Below are positions 59,761-64,000 of a stretch of 64,000 nucleotides of DNA, piece by piece. The first letter of the stretch is position 1. Each line of letters opens with the position of its first letter. Both the position numbers and the translations under genes were made by a program. The stretch is from Lutraria lutraria (lineage: Eukaryota > Mollusca > Bivalvia > Venerida > Mactridae), in assembly GCA_964023205.1 (NCBI GenBank), contig OZ026833.1, positions 47,928,441-47,992,440 of the forward strand, in the 5' to 3' direction. The notes under the pieces are model-generated. The model was not told the origin of the DNA and searched no databases. It saw only the letters and a list, made by a program, of their open reading frames with translations.

Positions 59761-61920
59761 CTTCCAGTGACCGAGATTTTTATAAACTTGGTCTCTATCG
59801 GAACGGTTCGGAAGGTGAGTTGATTGATCATTGACTGCAGTTCTACATCTAACATTTATTTCATTAACGAAATAGACCCCAGGATCTAGGTATGTAATTG
59901 CTACACTTGACAGGATCTCTAGAGGTAGAATTTATCAATGATTACATGCCTATCAAATACTTTTCATGAACAAGGCCTGGCTACAACAATCATTTGTCAA
60001 TGAATGATAATAGCTGTAATCTTAATGTGCTAGTGCTACATGCTCAGTCCTGGAACTTGAAGCCTGGGATCAGAACAGTCTGATATTAAGCCATATATGA
60101 ATCAGGCATGTGTTTCCAAAAAAACGTATTTCTTTGTTTCATTATTAATTTTGCAGGTCCGTTATGGTTTGATGTTGGCCGTCACTAAACACTTAGGTGT
60201 ACTGTACTGTTAGCACTGTGGGACTAAAGCCCATTCAGGTAAGTTTTTTGACTGTCTTATTGTTTTATTTTTCAAATGGAAAAACTGTTTGAACAACGAT
60301 GCATTAAAAGTTGTCTAGTTCATTTTCCTCATTTCAGTATACCAAACCATGGATACCCAAGCCTACATTTGTTAACAGGATATTCAAACATATAAATTGT
60401 TATCTGATTTCAAGTTAGTTTATATATTAATATAATAAAGATGTTTGTTTAATGTAGCTTTTAAAGTACATCACAACTAATAATAATTAAGACTCTCGAG
60501 GGCAATTAATTATGACAAAGATACAAATAAATCTGTTTCAGGCAGTCCATATCAATTAAAACTAGATGTCCAAATAATTGAAATTAAATTTTTGTGTGTC
60601 AGGATTAGCTGTATACAGTTTTAATAATGTTATTAAATGTCTATTTTTATGATATTTGATTCAGATGATGAATGCAGGTGTTATATAAAAAGACCACAAC
60701 TGCAACAACTTCAAAGAACTCAACTGTAACTTCTTCAGATGTGTTGAAAGCGAAATCATAAGATATGTTTAAAGTTACATTATTTAGTCATTGATTCAAA
60801 GCCTGGCTTATTTAGTAGTATTTTGTAATGATACTGCAAAATTAGGGACATCAAATTGACCAGTTTTATTTCAGAGATCAAATTATTTATCAGGACATAT
60901 GAATGGTAATCTTCACAGTGCATTTGTAGAGATTTAATGATTCTTACTCTAACACATTTGTATTTATAGCACATGTTCTACTTTAAATTGATTTTGTTTA
61001 AGAACAAGATTTACTCTCGAAGAATTTTATCAATTCAGCGCGTTGATCTTAAATATGTAATTATGCGTATAATAAAAATTCTAGTTTTACAATTTTGTGT
61101 ATGCTAGACTGATTATGAAATTTTCTCACTTTGAACTTTCATTTCTTTTTTTTCAGGAGTTCACCCCTGGTGACACAGTAACTAATTATAAAGTCACTTT
61201 TGGATGTGATACTGTGGATACACAAGAATTAGAAGGATATTTAAATTACTTAATTATAAAAACATTCTGAAGAACTTATAAATGGCATAAAAGTCGCAAG
61301 TGACTGATTCAAAATTAGGACTGGCATCTTTGATTGCTATATTTCAAATGTCAAAAGCTTAAGGCAAATTAATATACATGTTGTATATTACATAAACCAT
61401 TGTTTTATGATTGGCACCTATTTGTAGGGATATGCACTGATTCAAATTTCCCATATGTTTAGTTTAAGGAAATGGTAATAGTGAATTTATCTGTTGTCAT
61501 TAGCAGTATTATGTTCAGCAAGCAATAATGTAACTAATAAGTTCTCAATAATGGACAGCAATAGGCACACAAATCTGCTAGTCTGTGGTGTTTAAAATTG
61601 TATAATGTCAACATAGCTGTAGTTCAATTGAAGTATAGAGCGGTATGCTTTGAAAATAAGCTGTTGGTATGAAATTTTGTCTTAATAGAAATGAAATAAT
61701 TGTAAAACTGAATACTAATAAATAGAAAATGAAGAACTAATAACATCCTTACATTATAATTTCTTCATGTATTGTGCTATTTTATTAAATTGTTAAAGCT
61801 GTCTTATTTTACTGTTGATGCATTATTATCTTCGGTGAGATTTGATCATTTTCATAAGTTGTACAGTAATCTTCCTTATACTGGTTGTTGAATGTATTTG
61901 TATTAAAACTTATAATAAAA
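59101..61920 (+). ncRNA. Candidate spliced long non-coding RNA
   Basis: Exon 1 ends at 59814 (GGAAG|GTGAGT). Exon 2 is 60157-60238 (TTTTGCAG| ... CATTCAG|GTAAGT). Exon 3 starts at 61157 after a polypyrimidine tract and CAG, with AATAAAA near 61914. The splice sites are strong, but no frame stays open across the junctions. TATATAAA boxes occur at about 59142 and 59272, one in each 130-bp repeat unit. A coding role is unlikely; the 155-residue ORF in exon 1 is built from the local repeats. The 3' limit overlaps a MITE, so it is uncertain. Confidence 0.5.
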
Positions 61921-62032
61921 CGGAACATCTTGTCGTGAAATGAACTGAAATATTTTATACAGTATGAAGCTAAAACAACATTCAACGACCTTGCGATTAT
62001 TCAGCTTTAACAGTTTGATAAAATTGCACTAT
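61773..62032. repeat. MITE family C, second copy
   Basis: The ends 'tgctattttattaaattgtt' and 'aacagtttgataaaattgca' are inverted repeats; interior words match 3470-3741 ('atactggttgt', 'gaagctaaaa', 'acattcaacgacc'). Confidence 0.72.
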
Positions 62033-62232
62033 ACTTTGACAAAAAATACCAGCCATTAAATGCACTATGAACTGTCTTGTAATTACAGGACAGTGAGGTT
62101 CATAATGAACACATCTGGAAACTTCTCAAATGATATTTCTGAACAGTCTGTGAACCATCATGTTTTCGTGATACATGTTTATTTCACTTCTGTGAACATT
62201 TTGGTCTAAAAGGGTCATGACTGCCTTGCATT

Positions 62233-62367
62233 AAAGTAGGTAGTTGCTTACGGAGGATGGGAGTCTAGTACTGGTTCTTCCCAGTAACTATAGCTAAGTG
62301 AACTGTCCCCTCATATGACCCTGACTGTTGAAAAGGGGTGTGAAACTCATATAAACAAACAAACATT
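62233..62367 (+). mobile_element. SINE family 1, 5'-truncated
   Basis: Begins in the body ('taggtagttgcttacggagg'), then 'actggttcttcccag', 'ctgactgttgaaaaggggtg' and an (AAAC)n tail. No tRNA head. Confidence 0.82.
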
Positions 62368-62747
62368 ATATTTGGTTCAGAATAATCTGACTTGTTTATA
62401 TAATGCCAGTAAAAACCTCGGTGAAGAGTTAATCAATAGTGGTAACTGGTTACTATTACTAAGATACATGCAAGATAATAAGTTGCAAACAAAATCTTAA
62501 CAAAGGTGTGATGTTGCCAAAGCCATGATGAGTAGGATAGCTCAACATACTTCGGGCACTTGTTTTATAAATCAGTGACAAAGAACTATTTGAAAACTTA
62601 AATGTGTAATTGTCAAAATACAATAAGTAGCACAATATGAGGTTAGTAAAATGTTACATCTGTAAGAACAATATAAAGAGTCTAGGCATCATTAAATGTT
62701 TCAATTTCTCCAAGCTCAGGAAGTCCCTGTTGAATGTTAATTATCTT

Positions 62748-63458
62748 CTAGAAGGCTTCAAAAGTCATGATCTAATTTAAGAAAACTGTTTGTACACTGT
62801 TGGACACATTGCTGTGTTATAGCATCTGGTACCACTTGTGCGAACTTCTGGAACCCTAAAAATAAAAGAAAGTAGTTATGACATTCCTTATCCAAAGTTT
62901 AAGCTCAATTGGAACAGCAGTGACTAACAATGAGATTGTTTCATACGCATGTTTTTGAAGCTAGAGTATCATAACACCTAACCAAGAAAGGAGAACTAAT
63001 GAAACTACTTCAGGTTGACTACTTCCAACATAACCATATAAGTAATATCTGGTGTCTCCATCGTTATTATGATCCAGTGTAATCAAATAGCATGTGCACA
63101 AAAACCACAGACATTTTCAGTTATTTGATGCTTAAACAAACATACATAAGCCTGATTGTTGGAACACTGACAGATTCATTACAACTTCCTGTTTGCTTCA
63201 AAAATAAAATGTTGTCTGTTGTGTGTATTGGTGGAGGGTTCAATTTCCTGGCTGCTTTTGAGATAATACTTCATCATTTAAAATGAATCTGTTTTCCCAA
63301 GAAAAAAATGTATGTACCATATTATTATGTCGCATGTATGAAGTATACCTTAGTTGTTTGGTCTCATCCAGTCCCATCAATTTCTTTATCTGGATCACTG
63401 TTCTCATCCGACTGTCATTGAATAAATGGCATGTAAGAGGATATGTAGGTACATCCTG
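62748..63458 (-). CDS. Unidentified gene, two candidate exons, 5' part outside window
   Basis: The exon at about 63350-63458 (minus) lies between TTTCAG and AAG|GTATAC and has one open frame: DVPTYPLTCHLFNDSRMRTV, then IQIKKLMGLDETKQLR, ending in phase 2. A likely next exon starts near 62858 (TTTTTAG|GGTTCC). In the matching phase it reads RVPEVRTSGTRCYNTAMCPT then VYKQFS and a stop. A different phase reads GFQKFAQVVPDAITQQC, so the join is not certain. I do not recognise the family. The first exon is convincing by splice signals and composition, the second less so. Confidence 0.4.
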
Positions 63459-63810
63459 AAAGTAAAGAGTAAGATAGCAAATTAAAAATATTCTATACTA
63501 TATAAGACTAGATACAAAAACACCACTGATGAGATAAAGCTGTTTTGAAATAGGAAGTCTTGCATTTTTTTCTTTGAAATTACTATCTTGTATATTTGTA
63601 TAATTTACAAAGGCAGTATTTTCAAGGTGATATTCAGTAATTGATCAAAAATTCATCCTGAGCTTGTTTTCTGACTGACATCATAAGAAATAGGGGCCAA
63701 TGACCTAAGCTTATTATTTACAGTCTGTAGACAAAGCTTAAGCAGAACAAATAACTAAAAACTGTTAAACAAAATGGTATAGACTCTAGAATTTCAATAG
63801 ATTAAAAAAC

Positions 63811-64000
63811 AAGAGGGCCAAGATGACCCTATATCGCTCACATGAAAATCATTGTTCACTCATTAAAATATTGTTTTGAACCTGTGACATAGTTTTTTAC
63901 CACAGATGACCCATGTTAGAACGTGTCCTACATATGAATAAGACAAACATTCTGACACGGTTTGGTGAAGATCCAATCAAAACCATGAAAACTACAGCAC
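63811..64000 (+). repeat. Dispersed repeat, start of a bivalve-type element, runs off window
   Basis: 'aagagggccaagatgaccct' then 'atatcgctcac' is a phrase I know as very common in bivalve genomes (recall, not checked), followed by 'tttggtgaagatccaatcaa'. No ORF can be judged from this part. Confidence 0.55.

Overview
The window looks like nuclear DNA of a bivalve mollusc. This rests on AT-rich sequence, genes broken into short exons with GT/AG introns, many short DNA-transposon derivatives (MITEs), several tRNA-derived SINE families of molluscan style, and animal proteins. All reading was by eye on both strands. Exon limits come from protein continuity, matching splice phases and visible splice signals, not from transcripts or searches.

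Left part (1-12.6 kb): a VPS36 gene (ESCRT-II subunit) on the minus strand. Twelve exons are seen and the last one lies beyond the left edge. Its introns hold a hAT-type MITE with a clean 8-bp target duplication, a TA-flanked MITE, two SINEs and a 26-bp minisatellite framed by a short inverted repeat. A truncated LINE (14.3-16.1 kb) follows.

Central part (16-49 kb): the main content. Four complete genes lie head to tail on the minus strand (16201-19174, 29793-35086, 36506-40883, 43089-48639). All four end in the same C-terminal module (WLM.(V/I)(Q/H)DPP ... (V/E)WP ... KG(V/I)A), which I recognise as the mitochondria-eating protein (MIEAP/SPATA18) C-terminal domain. The C-terminal exons are conserved in layout. 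The N-terminal exon and the middle exons differ strongly: one copy has an SPVHRSK heptad array, one has polyQ, TPDR repeats and an internally duplicated exon, and one has lost the coiled-coil exon. A decayed fifth first exon, split by a SINE with a target-site duplication, sits at 25.9-26.35 kb. A fragment of an exon is duplicated inside an intron of copy 1. Two MITEs lie directly beside splice donors. A single-exon heparan sulfate 3-O-sulfotransferase-like gene (24410-25507, plus strand) sits between copies 1 and 2.

Right part (49-64 kb): a ~0.6 kb direct duplication carrying a small conserved ORF, the 3' part of a glycosyltransferase-like gene (54649-57638, minus), a degenerate LINE with a TTAA-flanked MITE inside it, a probable spliced non-coding transcript (from about 59.1 kb, plus) whose first exon is packed with CCGAAGTAG-type inverted motifs, and one or two exons of an unidentified minus-strand gene near the right edge.

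VPS36 and the MIEAP-like genes both relate to membrane and organelle turnover, but nothing in the sequence shows that they work together. The clearest biological signal is the fast-diverging MIEAP-like tandem array.
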